64,000 nucleotides of DNA. It comes from JAXMEQ01 sp046348225. GTDB lineage: Bacteria > Pseudomonadota > Gammaproteobacteria > Burkholderiales > Burkholderiaceae_C. The stretch is taken from positions 1-64,000 of the forward strand of contig JAXMEQ010000010.1 of NCBI GenBank assembly GCA_046348225.1. The letters run 5' to 3'. This document shows, one piece after another, positions 1 through 7,788 of this stretch (position 1 is its first letter; every line of letters begins with the position of its first letter). A program made the translations under genes and the position numbers. The notes under the pieces were generated by a model, which was not told the origin of the DNA, did no database searches, and saw nothing but the letters and a program-made list of their open reading frames with translations.

Positions 1-1
1 G

Positions 2-418
2 CCCAGCTATGAACAGGTGTGCACCGGCACCACCGGCCACAATGAAGTGGTCAAGCTCGAGTACGACCCGGCGCAGATCAGCGTGCGCGAGATCCTGGAG
101 ATCTTTTTCGTCATCCACGACCCGACCACACTGAACCGGCAGGGCAACGACACCGGCACCCAGTATCGCAGCGGCATCTACTACACCACCCCCGAACAGA
201 AAGACGAGGCCGAGGCCATGATCCGCCAGATGAGTCAGGAAAAGCTCTTTGGCCGGCCCATCGTGACCGAAGTGCTGCCGCTGGACAACTACTGGCCGGC
301 CGAGGAGTACCACCAGGACTTCTTCGAGAAAAACCCGTACCAGGGCTACTGCCTCGCGGTGGCCGCGCCCAAGGTCGAGAAGTTCCGCAAGACCTTCCGC
401 GACCGCGTCAAGGCGTGA
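2..418 (+). CDS. msrA: Peptide methionine-S-sulfoxide reductase MsrA (5' end outside window)
   Basis: MsrA reduces methionine-S-sulfoxide residues in oxidised proteins using thioredoxin. The frame is open from base 2, where it reads PSYEQVCTGTTGHNEVV, the segment that follows the catalytic GCFWG motif in this family; that motif and the start lie before the window. The family core HDPTTLNRQGNDTGTQYRS and the C-terminal YHQDFFEKNPYQGYC (recycling Cys region) are present, so the visible part is intact. GTG at 17 is an internal codon, not a start. The stop is 10 bp before the next gene on the same strand, so co-transcription with the ABC genes is possible. Confidence 0.95.
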   Translation, partial: PSYEQVCTGTTGHNEVVKLEYDPAQISVREILEIFFVIHDPTTLNRQGNDTGTQYRSGIYYTTPEQKDEAEAMIRQMSQEKLFGRPIVTEVLPLDNYWPAEEYHQDFFEKNPYQGYCLAVAAPKVEKFRKTFRDRVKA

Positions 419-428
419 GGCCCGGGGC

Positions 429-1097
429 GTGATCCACACGCGGGGGTTGCACTACCAGTACCCGGGCGGGCCGGCGCTGGCGTTCGCCGACGTGGACCTG
501 CCCCAGGGCGGCACGCTGCTGCTGCGCGGCAACTCGGGCAGCGGCAAATCCACCTGGTTGGCGCTGGTGGCCGGGCTGCTGTCGGCGACCGGGGGCGAAG
601 CAACGGTGGCCGGCCAGCCGCTGGCCGCGCTGGCGCCCGCCGCGCGCGACCGCTGGCGCGCCCGCACCCTGGGCTTTCTGCCGCAAAAGCTGCATTTGAG
701 CGATGCGCTCACCGTGCAGCAGAACCTGCAGCTGGTGTACTTTGCCGCCGGCCTGCCGGACGACCGCGCGGCCGTGACGCAGGCGCTGGCCGCACTGGGC
801 GTGGCCGACCTGGCCGGGCGTCGCCCGGCGCAGCTCTCGGGCGGGCAGGCCCAACGGGTGGCTCTGGCGCGCGCGGTGCTGCTCAGCCCCCGCGTGATCC
901 TGGCCGACGAGCCGACCGCCAGTCTGGACGACGCGGCCGCCGCCGCGGCGCTGCAACTGCTGCAGGACAGCGCCCGGCGCTGCGGCGCCACGCTGGTGGT
1001 CGCCACCCACGATGCGCGGGCAGTGCAGGCCCTGCAGGCTGCCGTCCATCATCAAATCGGGCCCCAGCCCTCATCCGCACTGCGTGAGGCGCTATGA
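429..1097 (+). CDS. ABC transporter ATP-binding protein (LolD/MacB-type)
   Basis: A 222-residue ATPase that should energise the FtsX-like permease encoded next. Walker A GNSGSGKST is at residues 34-42, signature LSGGQ at 136-140, and Walker B VILADEP at 156-162. It belongs to the LolD/MacB-like group of small ATPases that pair with FtsX-type permeases. GTG at 429 is the start, 10 bp after msrA. The stop TGA overlaps the next ATG (ATGA, 1094-1097). The last 14 residues are encoded by a copy of the dispersed 55-bp repeat (1054-1108), so the native C-terminus has been replaced or extended. The substrate is unknown; context suggests metal-related export or uptake assistance. Confidence 0.9.
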   Translation: MIHTRGLHYQYPGGPALAFADVDLPQGGTLLLRGNSGSGKSTWLALVAGLLSATGGEATVAGQPLAALAPAARDRWRARTLGFLPQKLHLSDALTVQQNLQLVYFAAGLPDDRAAVTQALAALGVADLAGRRPAQLSGGQAQRVALARAVLLSPRVILADEPTASLDDAAAAAALQLLQDSARRCGATLVVATHDARAVQALQAAVHHQIGPQPSSALREAL

Positions 1098-1108
1098 AAA
1101 ACATAGCA
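1054..1108 (+). repeat. 55-bp dispersed repeat, copy 1
   Basis: Begins AAATCGGGCCCCAGCCC and ends in GCTATGAAAAACATAGC (1091-1107). It spans the ATPase/permease junction: the stop TGA and start ATG overlap inside the palindrome's first arm. Confidence 0.85.
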
Positions 1109-2308
1109 AGTCTGGTGGCGCTGGCGTGGCATTACCTGTGGTCGCGGCCGCTGGCGGCGGTGCTCAACCTGCTGCTGCTTTCGCTGGGCCTGGCCTCCAT
1201 CACGCTGGTGTTGCTGGTCAGCGCGCAGGTGGACCGGGCCTTCGAGCGCGACCTGGCCGGCATCGACCTGGTGGTGGGCGCCAAGGGCAGCCCGCTGCAG
1301 CTGATTCTGGCCGGGGTGTTTCATATCGATGTGCCGCCCGGCAACATCCCCCTGGCCGAGGTGCAGGCGCTGCAGAACCACCCGCAGGTGGCGCAGCTGA
1401 TCCCGCTGAGCCTGGGCGACAGCTTCCGCGCCTTTCGCATTGTCGGCACCACGGCCGACTACCCCGCCCACTACCAGGCCACGCTGGCGCAGGGCCGCGC
1501 CTGGGCACAGCCGATGGAGGCGATGGTGGGCGCGCAGGTGGCGCAGGCCACGGGCCTGGCGCCCGGCGCGCAGTTCATCGGCAGTCATGGCCTGGGCGGG
1601 GGCGGCCATGCCCACGGCGACACGCCGTATCGCGCGGAGGGCGTGCTGGCGCCGTGCGGCTGCGTGCTGGACCGGCTCATCCTGACGGCCACTGAATCGG
1701 TCTGGCTGGTGCACGAGAAGGCCACCGCCGTGGACGAAGAAGACCGTAAGGCGCTGGAGGCCGAACGCGAGGTGACGCTGGCGCTCATCCGCTACCGCAG
1801 CCCGCTGGCGGCGGTGACCTTCCCGCGCTTTGTCAACACCACCACCGACCTGCAGGCCGCCGCGCCGGCGGTGGAAATCACCCGCCTGCTGCGCCTGCTC
1901 GGCGTGGGCAGCGAAGTGCTGCGCGGCTTTGCCCTGGTGCTGTTGCTGGCGGCCGGCTTGAGCGTTTTCATTGCGCTGTGGAGTGCCGTGCGCGAACGCC
2001 GGGCCGACCTGGCCCTGTTGCGCCTGCTGGGTGCGCCGCCGCGCCGCGTGGCCGGGCTGCTGCTGTGCGAGGCCCTGTGGCTGGCAGCGCTGGCCACTCT
2101 GCTCGGGTTGGCCGGCGGCCACCTCTTGACAGGGCTGGTAGGCTGGCTGTTGCAGGCTGAGCGCTCGCTGCCGCTGACCGGCTGGCTGTGGCTGCCCACT
2201 GAATGGGTGGTGCCGCTGGCGGCCGCCGGCGTAGCGGCGCTCGCGGCGCTGATTCCCGCCGTCCATGCCTACCGCATGGACGTGGCCCAACTGTTGAACA
2301 CGAGGTAA
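1094..2308 (+). CDS. FtsX-like ABC transporter permease
   Basis: 404 residues with the FtsX/MacB topology: one N-terminal membrane helix (about residues 15-40), a large periplasmic domain, and three C-terminal helices. The periplasmic part has a Gly/His/Cys-rich loop (GGGGHAHGDTPYRAEG followed by CGC, about residues 165-195), which could bind metal. It is translationally coupled to the ATPase by ATGA. The start codon lies inside the palindrome of a repeat copy (GCTATG...CATAGC), so the repeat supplies the first five codons (MKNIA). The partner for substrate is not evident; the TonB receptor and small His/Cys proteins downstream hint at metal homeostasis. Confidence 0.88.
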   Translation: MKNIASLVALAWHYLWSRPLAAVLNLLLLSLGLASITLVLLVSAQVDRAFERDLAGIDLVVGAKGSPLQLILAGVFHIDVPPGNIPLAEVQALQNHPQVAQLIPLSLGDSFRAFRIVGTTADYPAHYQATLAQGRAWAQPMEAMVGAQVAQATGLAPGAQFIGSHGLGGGGHAHGDTPYRAEGVLAPCGCVLDRLILTATESVWLVHEKATAVDEEDRKALEAEREVTLALIRYRSPLAAVTFPRFVNTTTDLQAAAPAVEITRLLRLLGVGSEVLRGFALVLLLAAGLSVFIALWSAVRERRADLALLRLLGAPPRRVAGLLLCEALWLAALATLLGLAGGHLLTGLVGWLLQAERSLPLTGWLWLPTEWVVPLAAAGVAALAALIPAVHAYRMDVAQLLNTR

Positions 2309-2310
2309 GC

Positions 2311-2562
2311 ATGAAGCAACTGACCGCCACCCTGGCCCTGCTGGGCTGCACACTCCTGTCCACCGCCGCATGGGCGCAGGCGCATTCCGACAAGGAAGTC
2401 AAACAGGACATCCAGCGTCACCGTGCGATGGCCGCTGCGCACGAAGCTGCCGCCAAATGCCTGGAGTCCGGCAAGAAGCCTGACGCATGTCAAAAGGAAC
2501 TCCAGGCGGCTTGCAAGGGTCTGGCCATTGGCAAATACTGCGGCATGAAGCACGAGCATTGA
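2311..2562 (+). CDS. Small secreted Cys/His protein
   Basis: 83 residues with a clear Sec signal peptide (MKQLTATLALLGCTLLSTAAWA, cleavage about residue 22), then a mature part of about 60 residues with four Cys (KCLE, DACQK, AACKG, KYCGM) and a His-containing end (CGMKHEH). ATG at 2311 follows the permease stop by 2 bp. I do not recognise a named family. The paired cysteines and terminal histidines suggest a periplasmic metal-binding or disulfide-bonded protein, consistent with neighbours. Function is inferred only. Confidence 0.75.
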   Translation: MKQLTATLALLGCTLLSTAAWAQAHSDKEVKQDIQRHRAMAAAHEAAAKCLESGKKPDACQKELQAACKGLAIGKYCGMKHEH

Positions 2563-2589
2563 CTGCCGATTCCCCAACTGGAGCGTTGC

Positions 2590-3093
2590 ATGAAATTCAT
2601 TCCTTTCCTGCTGGCCACGGCGCTGGCGCTGCCGGCGGCGGCGCAGCTCAGTTCGCCGATACCGGGCGTGGTACCCCAGGGCAGCGGCCCCGGCGTGCAT
2701 GGCGCCAACAGCCCGTTTGCACCGTTGCCGCAGCGCAGTGACGTGGTGCCCTGGTCGGTGCTGACCGACGTGAAAACCCGCACCGAGAAAAACCGCATCC
2801 TGCCGGTGTTCAATGCCCAGCAGCTCACGCTCAACCAGAAAACCCAGCGCATCCAGGGCTTCATGATGCCGCTGGAGCCGGGCGAGCGGCAGCGCCACTT
2901 CCTGCTGAGTTCGGTCCCGCTGACCTGCTCGTTCTGCGTGCCTGGCGGGCCCGAGAGCATGGTGGAAGTCAAAAGCAAGACACCCGTGCGCTACACGCTG
3001 GAGCCGGTGACGGTGGAAGGCAACTTCGCCGTGTTGAGTGACGACCCCTATGGCCTGTACTACCGCATCACGGATGCGGTGGGTGTGAAGTAA
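2590..3093 (+). CDS. DUF3299 family secreted protein
   Basis: 167 residues with a Sec signal (MKFIPFLLATALALPAAAQ). The mature protein has the DUF3299 hallmarks: IQGFMMPLE, a hydrophobic strand FLLSSVPLTCSFCVPGGPES with CxxC, and a C-terminal GLYYRITDA. Proteins of this family are commonly found next to FtsX-type ABC permeases and TonB receptors; their biochemical role is not known. The CSFC pair suggests metal binding or redox. It is preceded by 27 bp with a GGAG at 2580-2583 and belongs to the same run of genes as the ABC pair. Confidence 0.85.
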   Translation: MKFIPFLLATALALPAAAQLSSPIPGVVPQGSGPGVHGANSPFAPLPQRSDVVPWSVLTDVKTRTEKNRILPVFNAQQLTLNQKTQRIQGFMMPLEPGERQRHFLLSSVPLTCSFCVPGGPESMVEVKSKTPVRYTLEPVTVEGNFAVLSDDPYGLYYRITDAVGVK

Positions 3094-3101
3094 GGGCCTG
3101 C

Positions 3102-3476
3102 GTGACAGTTCGCCGCGTCGGCTTGTGGGTCGCCGTTGTTGCGCTGCTGGTGGCGCAGACGCTGGGGCTCGCCCACCGGGTGGTCCATCCGGGCGGCGCG
3201 GTGGCGGGCGTCGAACACACCCATGCACACACTCACGGCCACGAACACGAATCCGGCCACCACCCCAGCCTCTTGGCCGCGCTGTTTGCCGGCCATGACG
3301 AAGCGCCGGACTGCCGGCTCTACGACCAGCTGAGCCACGCGGACTTGCTGCCAGCGCTGCCGGTCGCAGTGCCGGCCTTGCACCCGCCGGCGTTGCAGCT
3401 GGCCTGGCATGCCGCCGGGTTTGTAGCCCGTCGGTCTGCACTGTTCGACGCCCGCGGGCCCCCTCCCATCCGTTGA
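3102..3476 (+). CDS. His-rich secreted protein preceding TonB receptor
   Basis: 124 residues from GTG at 3102, 8 bp after the DUF3299 gene. There is an N-terminal hydrophobic segment (VGLWVAVVALLVAQTLGLA) and a striking HTHAHTHGHEHESGHH stretch (about residues 39-54), then a tail ending in ARGPPPIR, similar to the ends of DUF2946-like small metal-related proteins. The histidine cluster predicts binding of zinc, nickel or copper in the periplasm. The same reading frame could begin slightly later; no better start with a ribosome site is visible. Function is inferred. Confidence 0.7.
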   Translation: MTVRRVGLWVAVVALLVAQTLGLAHRVVHPGGAVAGVEHTHAHTHGHEHESGHHPSLLAALFAGHDEAPDCRLYDQLSHADLLPALPVAVPALHPPALQLAWHAAGFVARRSALFDARGPPPIR

Positions 3477-3543
3477 AGCCCTGATGTTTCGCTCCCGCCG
3501 CGCGCTGCCCGGCGGGTGGTCTGCATTTTTCAACGGATTTTTC

Positions 3544-5538
3544 ATGCAACTTAGTTTCCGCCTGGGCGCGGTGGGCGCCGCCGTGCTCACGCTGGGCCCG
3601 GCACTCGCCCAGCCCGCCGACCCCACTCCCAACCTGAAAGCCATCACCGTCACTGGCAATCCGCTCGGCGCTACAGATTTGATAGCACCCGCCGCAAGCT
3701 ACACAGGGCCCACGCTGCTTTTGCGCCGCGGCGCCACGGTTGGCGAAACGCTGGACGGTACGCCCGGCGTCAGCAGCACCTGGTTCGGCCCCAACGCCAA
3801 CCGGCCGGTCATCCGCGGGCTCGATGGCGATCGCATCCGCATCCTGGGCAACGGCGGCGCCTTGCTGGACGCCTCGGGCCTGAGCTATGACCATGCTGTC
3901 GCGGCCGACCCGATCAGCATCGAGCGCATCGAGGTGCTGCGCGGCCCCGGCGCCTTGCTTTACGGCGGCAGCGCGGTGGGTGGCGTGGTCAACCTGATCG
4001 ACAACCGCATTCCGCGCGAGCCCTTGCAGGGTGTCACGGGCAAGGTGGACTACGGCCTGACCCGTGGCAACAGCGGCACCGGCGCGGGCTTCATGCTGGA
4101 AGGCGGCAACGACCGCGTGGCGGTGCACGCCGATGCCTTCAGCCGCAGCGCCGGCGACATGCGCGTACCGGCCACGCTGGCCTGCACCAGGAACGGCGAA
4201 ACCGGTTTGGCGCGGCGCATCTGCAATTCCGCCAGCGAGGTCCGTGGCGGCGCGGTGGGGGGCGCGGTCTTCTTTGACCAGGGCTACCTCGGCGCGTCCG
4301 TCAGCCGCTACCGCACAGACTACGGCACGGTGGCCGAGGACGAAGTGACCATCGGCATGAAGTCCACCCGCCAGGCGCTGGAGGGGGAATGGCGCAATCT
4401 CGGCGTTCTTCAGAGCCTGAAATTCCAGGCGGGCCACACCGACTACCGCCACACCGAGTTCGATGCGGGCGCGCCGGGCACGGTGTTCAGCAACAAGGGC
4501 AGCGACCTGCGCATCGAGGCGCGGCATGCCCGGCTGGGTCCCCTGGAGGGCATCGTTGGCGTGCAGGTGGACAACAGCCGCTTTTCGGCGGTGGGGGACG
4601 CGGCCTTTGCACCGTTCAGCCGCACCCGCCAGAGCGCGGTGTTTGTGCATGAAGAGCTGACCACTGGCTGGGGCCGCCTCAGCCTGGGGGTGCGGTCCGA
4701 GCAGGTGCGTGTCGAGTCGTTTGGCAATCCGGATGTCGCGCGCTTCGTGCCCGGCAGCCGCAGCTTCAGCCCCACCAGCTTCGCGCTGGGCGGGCTCTGG
4801 AACCTGGCGCCGGGCTGGCAACTGACCGGCAACCTCGCGCGGACCGAGCGCGCGCCGCGCGACTACGAGCTGTTCGCGGATGGCCCGCACGTGGCCACGG
4901 CGGCGTACGAAGTGGGCAACGCAGCGCTGACCGTCGAGCGTGCCAGCCAGGCCGATGTGGGCGTGCAATGGAAGCAGGGCGCGCACCGCGTCAGCCTGAA
5001 CGCGTTTGCCAGCCGGTTTGCCAACTACATTGCCCTGGAGTCCACCGGCAACACCACCGACGGCCTGCCCGATTTTGCCTACCGCGCCGTGCGTGCACGG
5101 TTTGCCGGCGTGGAAGCCAGCGGCAACCTGCGCCTGCTGAACGCCGGGCAGACGCTGGACCTGGAGCTGCGTGCTGACAGCGTGCGGGCGACCAACGAGG
5201 CCACGGGCCAGCCGCTGTCGCGCATCGCGCCGCTGCGCACCGGCGCCACGCTGGTTTGGGCGCAGGGCTCGTGGGGCGCGAAATTGGGGCTGGACCGGGT
5301 GGCCCGGCAGGGGCGGGTGCCTGTGGGTGAGCTGGCCACGCCCGGCTACACGCTGTGGAACGCGGCGGTTAGCTGGCGCATGAAGGCGCCAGGTGCCACG
5401 CTGTTGTGGTACGCGCGGCTCGACAACGCCGGCAACAAGCTGGCGTACAGCGCCACCTCCATCCTCACGCAGACGGCGCCCGGCAAGGCGCCCTTGCCGG
5501 GGCGGAGCCTGAAGCTGGGCGTGCAGGCCACGTTCTAG
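3544..5538 (+). CDS. TonB-dependent outer-membrane receptor (ZnuD-like)
   Basis: 664 residues, a gated outer-membrane importer. It has a signal peptide (cleaved near PALA-QPADP), a plug domain with RPVIRGLDGDRIRILGNGG and VLRGPGALLYGG, then a 22-strand type barrel ending in the C-terminal Phe (VQATF). The plug resembles ZnuD-class zinc/haem receptors; substrate remains unproven. ATG at 3544 is chosen because a signal peptide starts there. Residues about 42-60 (GATDLIAPAASYTGPTLLL), between the TonB-box region and the plug, are encoded by an antisense copy of the dispersed repeat (3669-3722). A His-rich secreted protein is encoded just upstream, supporting metal uptake. Confidence 0.88.
   Translation: MQLSFRLGAVGAAVLTLGPALAQPADPTPNLKAITVTGNPLGATDLIAPAASYTGPTLLLRRGATVGETLDGTPGVSSTWFGPNANRPVIRGLDGDRIRILGNGGALLDASGLSYDHAVAADPISIERIEVLRGPGALLYGGSAVGGVVNLIDNRIPREPLQGVTGKVDYGLTRGNSGTGAGFMLEGGNDRVAVHADAFSRSAGDMRVPATLACTRNGETGLARRICNSASEVRGGAVGGAVFFDQGYLGASVSRYRTDYGTVAEDEVTIGMKSTRQALEGEWRNLGVLQSLKFQAGHTDYRHTEFDAGAPGTVFSNKGSDLRIEARHARLGPLEGIVGVQVDNSRFSAVGDAAFAPFSRTRQSAVFVHEELTTGWGRLSLGVRSEQVRVESFGNPDVARFVPGSRSFSPTSFALGGLWNLAPGWQLTGNLARTERAPRDYELFADGPHVATAAYEVGNAALTVERASQADVGVQWKQGAHRVSLNAFASRFANYIALESTGNTTDGLPDFAYRAVRARFAGVEASGNLRLLNAGQTLDLELRADSVRATNEATGQPLSRIAPLRTGATLVWAQGSWGAKLGLDRVARQGRVPVGELATPGYTLWNAAVSWRMKAPGATLLWYARLDNAGNKLAYSATSILTQTAPGKAPLPGRSLKLGVQATF
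3669..3722 (-). repeat. 55-bp dispersed repeat, copy 2
   Basis: On the minus strand it ends GCTATCAAATCTGTAGC (3670-3686). It lies inside the TonB receptor gene, coding for about 18 residues between the TonB-box region and plug. Confidence 0.75.
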
Positions 5539-5579
5539 CAAGGTCCGATGGACGGGCGGGTTCGCTGACAATCGGGTCT

Positions 5580-6527
5580 GTGAACCATCCCGTCCTGGCC
5601 GCCCTCATCCCCGTCGTCTTCCTGATCGCGATCGGTTATCTCGCAGGCAAGCGACAGTGGATTGGCGCCGGCTCGGTGAAGGACCTTTCGGGCCTGGTCT
5701 TCATGGTGCTGGCGCCCGCGCTGCTGTTTCGCACCATGGGCGCGGTGCAGGTGGGGCAGCTCGACTTCCGGCCACTGGCGGTTTATTTTGCGGTGGCGCT
5801 GGTGGTGTACTTCAGTGTGCTGGCGTTCTGTGGCTTCAACCGCCGCGCGGCAGTGCTGGCGCTGGCCTCCACCTTCAGCAACACGGTGATGATTGGCGTC
5901 CCCCTGGTCGGCCTGGCTTACGGTGACGCAGGGCTGGTGACGCTGTTCACGCTGGTCTCGCTGCATGCGCTGGTACTGCTCACCGTGGCCACCGTGGTGC
6001 TGGAGATCACCGTGATCCGCGAACTGCGGGCCACCGGCCAGACGCCCGCGCGACCGATGGCGGCGACCGTGCTGCTGGCGGTGCGCAACGCCGTCATCCA
6101 CCCGGTGCCGCTGCCCATCATGGCCGGGCTGCTGTTTGCGCAGACCGGCTGGGTCATCCCGCCGCTGCTGGACAAGCCGCTGCGGTTGCTGGGCAACGCG
6201 TTCGGCCCGCTGGCGCTGGTGATGGTGGGCGTGACGCTGGCGTTCAACCCGGTGGGCGCACAGCTCAAGGGCGCGCTGGCCATTGCCTCGGCCAAGAACC
6301 TGCTGCACCCGGCATTGATGGCTGCGGCCGGCTGGGCGCTCGGGCTCAGCGGCGTGCCGCTGGCGGTGATGATCGTGGCCGCCTCGCTGCCGATTGGCGC
6401 CAACGTGTTCCTGTTCTCGCAGCGCTACGAGGTGGCGCAGGAGGTGGTGACGGCCAGCGTGGCGGTGTCCACCGCGCTCGGGCTGGTCACGGTGTCGGTG
6501 GTGATGTTCCTGCTGGGCGCAGGCTAG
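5580..6527 (+). CDS. AEC family transporter (auxin efflux carrier-like)
   Basis: 315 residues, about ten membrane helices arranged as two five-helix halves, typical of the AEC family of small organic-anion transporters (malonate, malate or similar). Family features are FSNTVMIGVPLVGLAYG in helix 4 and SLPIGANVFLFSQRYE near the end. The start is GTG at 5580, giving VNHPVLAALIPVVF; no in-frame ATG precedes the first helix. It is 41 bp downstream of the TonB receptor and convergent with pdxH (10 bp between stops). The substrate cannot be read from the sequence. Confidence 0.85.
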   Translation: MNHPVLAALIPVVFLIAIGYLAGKRQWIGAGSVKDLSGLVFMVLAPALLFRTMGAVQVGQLDFRPLAVYFAVALVVYFSVLAFCGFNRRAAVLALASTFSNTVMIGVPLVGLAYGDAGLVTLFTLVSLHALVLLTVATVVLEITVIRELRATGQTPARPMAATVLLAVRNAVIHPVPLPIMAGLLFAQTGWVIPPLLDKPLRLLGNAFGPLALVMVGVTLAFNPVGAQLKGALAIASAKNLLHPALMAAAGWALGLSGVPLAVMIVAASLPIGANVFLFSQRYEVAQEVVTASVAVSTALGLVTVSVVMFLLGAG

Positions 6528-6537
6528 GCAAGTTCCA

Positions 6538-7188
6538 TCAGGGCGCCAGCCGCTCGCGCAGCCAGCCGCCGTCGGCCTGCAGGGTGTAGCGCAGGCGGTC
6601 GTGCAGCCGGCTGCGGCGGCCCTGCCAGAACTGCCAGGCATCAGGCACCAGCCGGTAGCCGCCCCAGTGGGGTGGCCGCGGCGGGTTCAGCAGGTACTGC
6701 GCGCCGTACTTGGCGGCATTGGTCACCAGCACCGTGCGGTTGGGAATGACCTGGCTTTGCGGGCTGGCCCAGGCGCCAATGCGGGAGTCGAGCGGGCGGC
6801 TGTGGAAGTAGGCGTCGCTTTCCTCGTCACTCACTTTTTCCACCCGGCCCTCGATGCGCACCGTGCGTTCCAGCTCCACCCAGTGGAACTGCAGTGCTGC
6901 GTACGGGTTGCCGGCCAGTTCCTGGCCCTTGCGGCTGTCGTAGTTGGTGTACCAGACGATGCCGCGCTCGTCGTAGCCCTTGATCAGCACCACACGCGTG
7001 CTCGGCCGCAGGTTGCTGCCCACGGTCGCCAGCGTCATGGCGTTGGGTTCGGGCAGCTTGCCGGCAATGGCTTCGTTGAGCCATTGTTCAAACTGTTTCA
7101 GTGGGTCGGCGTGCGAGGCGTCTTCGCTGAGTTCGGCGCGTTCGTAGCTCTTGCGCAGGTCGGCGATGGAGGAGGGCGTGTCTGACAT
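6538..7188 (-). CDS. pdxH: Pyridoxamine 5'-phosphate oxidase
   Basis: 216 residues. PdxH oxidises pyridoxamine- or pyridoxine-5'-phosphate to pyridoxal 5'-phosphate with FMN and oxygen. Family motifs are complete: RPSTRVVLIKGYDERG (FMN phosphate binding), FHWVELERTVRIEG, FHSRPLDSRIGAWASPQS, and the C-terminal FWQGRRSRLHDR with WLRERLAP. The ATG at 7188-7186 (MSDTPSSIADLRKSYE) gives the usual length; a longer upstream frame exists but lacks family similarity. It is divergent from the nucleotidyltransferase gene with a 33-bp gap. Confidence 0.97.
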   Translation of the reverse strand: MSDTPSSIADLRKSYERAELSEDASHADPLKQFEQWLNEAIAGKLPEPNAMTLATVGSNLRPSTRVVLIKGYDERGIVWYTNYDSRKGQELAGNPYAALQFHWVELERTVRIEGRVEKVSDEESDAYFHSRPLDSRIGAWASPQSQVIPNRTVLVTNAAKYGAQYLLNPPRPPHWGGYRLVPDAWQFWQGRRSRLHDRLRYTLQADGGWLRERLAP

Positions 7189-7221
7189 ACTGGGCAGTAT
7201 AGGCAAGCCCCCGTTTCCGAC

Positions 7222-7788
7222 ATGACAGCTCCCCCTTCGTCTGTGGCGCCACCCATGGTGCTGGTGCTGGCCGCCGGCCGCGGCGAACGCTTCGCCGCGT
7301 CGGGCGGCCGCACCCACAAACTGCAGGCGCTGCTGGCCGGCAAGCCGGTGCTGCAGCATGTGCTGGACGCCGTGGCCGCCAGCGGCCTGCCCCACCACCT
7401 GGTGCAACCCGGCCCGGCGCAGCCCGGCATGGGCGACAGCATTGCGGCCGGCGTGCGCGCCACGGCGGGTGCGGCCGGCTGGCTGGTGCTGCCGGGCGAT
7501 TTGCCGCTGATCCAGCCCGCCACCCTGCGTGCCGTGGCGCAGGCCCTGGTGCAGCACCCGGCGGTGGTGCCGGTGCACGCCGGCGAACGCGGACACCCGG
7601 TGGGGTTTGCCGCCGCCTGTGGCCCCGACCTTGCGCGGTTGGAAGGAAATCAGGGAGCAGCCCGCGTCCTGCGTGCGTGGGGTGCTATTGAATTGATAGC
7701 AGATGACGTGGGCACCGTGACCGACATCGACACTGTGGACGACCTCGCACGGGCCGAGGCGCTGCTGGCCGCGCGCTCAGCGGGGTGA
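7222..7788 (+). CDS. MobA-like molybdenum-cofactor-type nucleotidyltransferase
   Basis: 188 residues of the NTP-transferase domain related to MocA/MobA. N-terminal VLVLAAGRGERFAASGG is the nucleotide-binding loop, LVLPGDLPLIQPATL the Mg-binding Asp motif, and GHPVGFAA the substrate loop; the end DIDTVDDLARAE is the usual C-terminal signature. In MocA-type enzymes it would add CMP or GMP to molybdopterin; no molybdoenzyme is encoded nearby. Residues about 142-160 are encoded by a sense copy of the dispersed repeat (7647-7701), overlying the family's GD-x-GAR region as GNQGAARVLRAW. Its 3' end overlaps chaC by 12 bp, tail to tail. Confidence 0.85.
   Translation: MTAPPSSVAPPMVLVLAAGRGERFAASGGRTHKLQALLAGKPVLQHVLDAVAASGLPHHLVQPGPAQPGMGDSIAAGVRATAGAAGWLVLPGDLPLIQPATLRAVAQALVQHPAVVPVHAGERGHPVGFAAACGPDLARLEGNQGAARVLRAWGAIELIADDVGTVTDIDTVDDLARAEALLAARSAG
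7647..7701 (+). repeat. 55-bp dispersed repeat, copy 3
   Basis: Starts AAATCAGGGAGCAGCCCGCG and ends GCTATTGAATTGATAGC (7684-7700). Within the nucleotidyltransferase gene, sense orientation. Confidence 0.85.

Noticed and set aside
17..418. Independent short gene starting at GTG 17
   Set aside because: The MsrA frame is open from base 2 and the family needs the upstream GCFWG domain, so this is the tail of a larger gene.
1091..1107. Palindrome at the permease start read as a regulator operator
   Set aside because: The same palindrome and its left flank recur nine more times, mostly inside genes, so it is a dispersed repeat rather than a local operator.
2269..5571. Very long open frame opposite the TonB receptor (about 1100 codons, minus strand)
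   Set aside because: It covers several well-supported plus-strand genes and its translation is Arg/Gln/His-rich without any recognisable motif; an artefact of high GC content.
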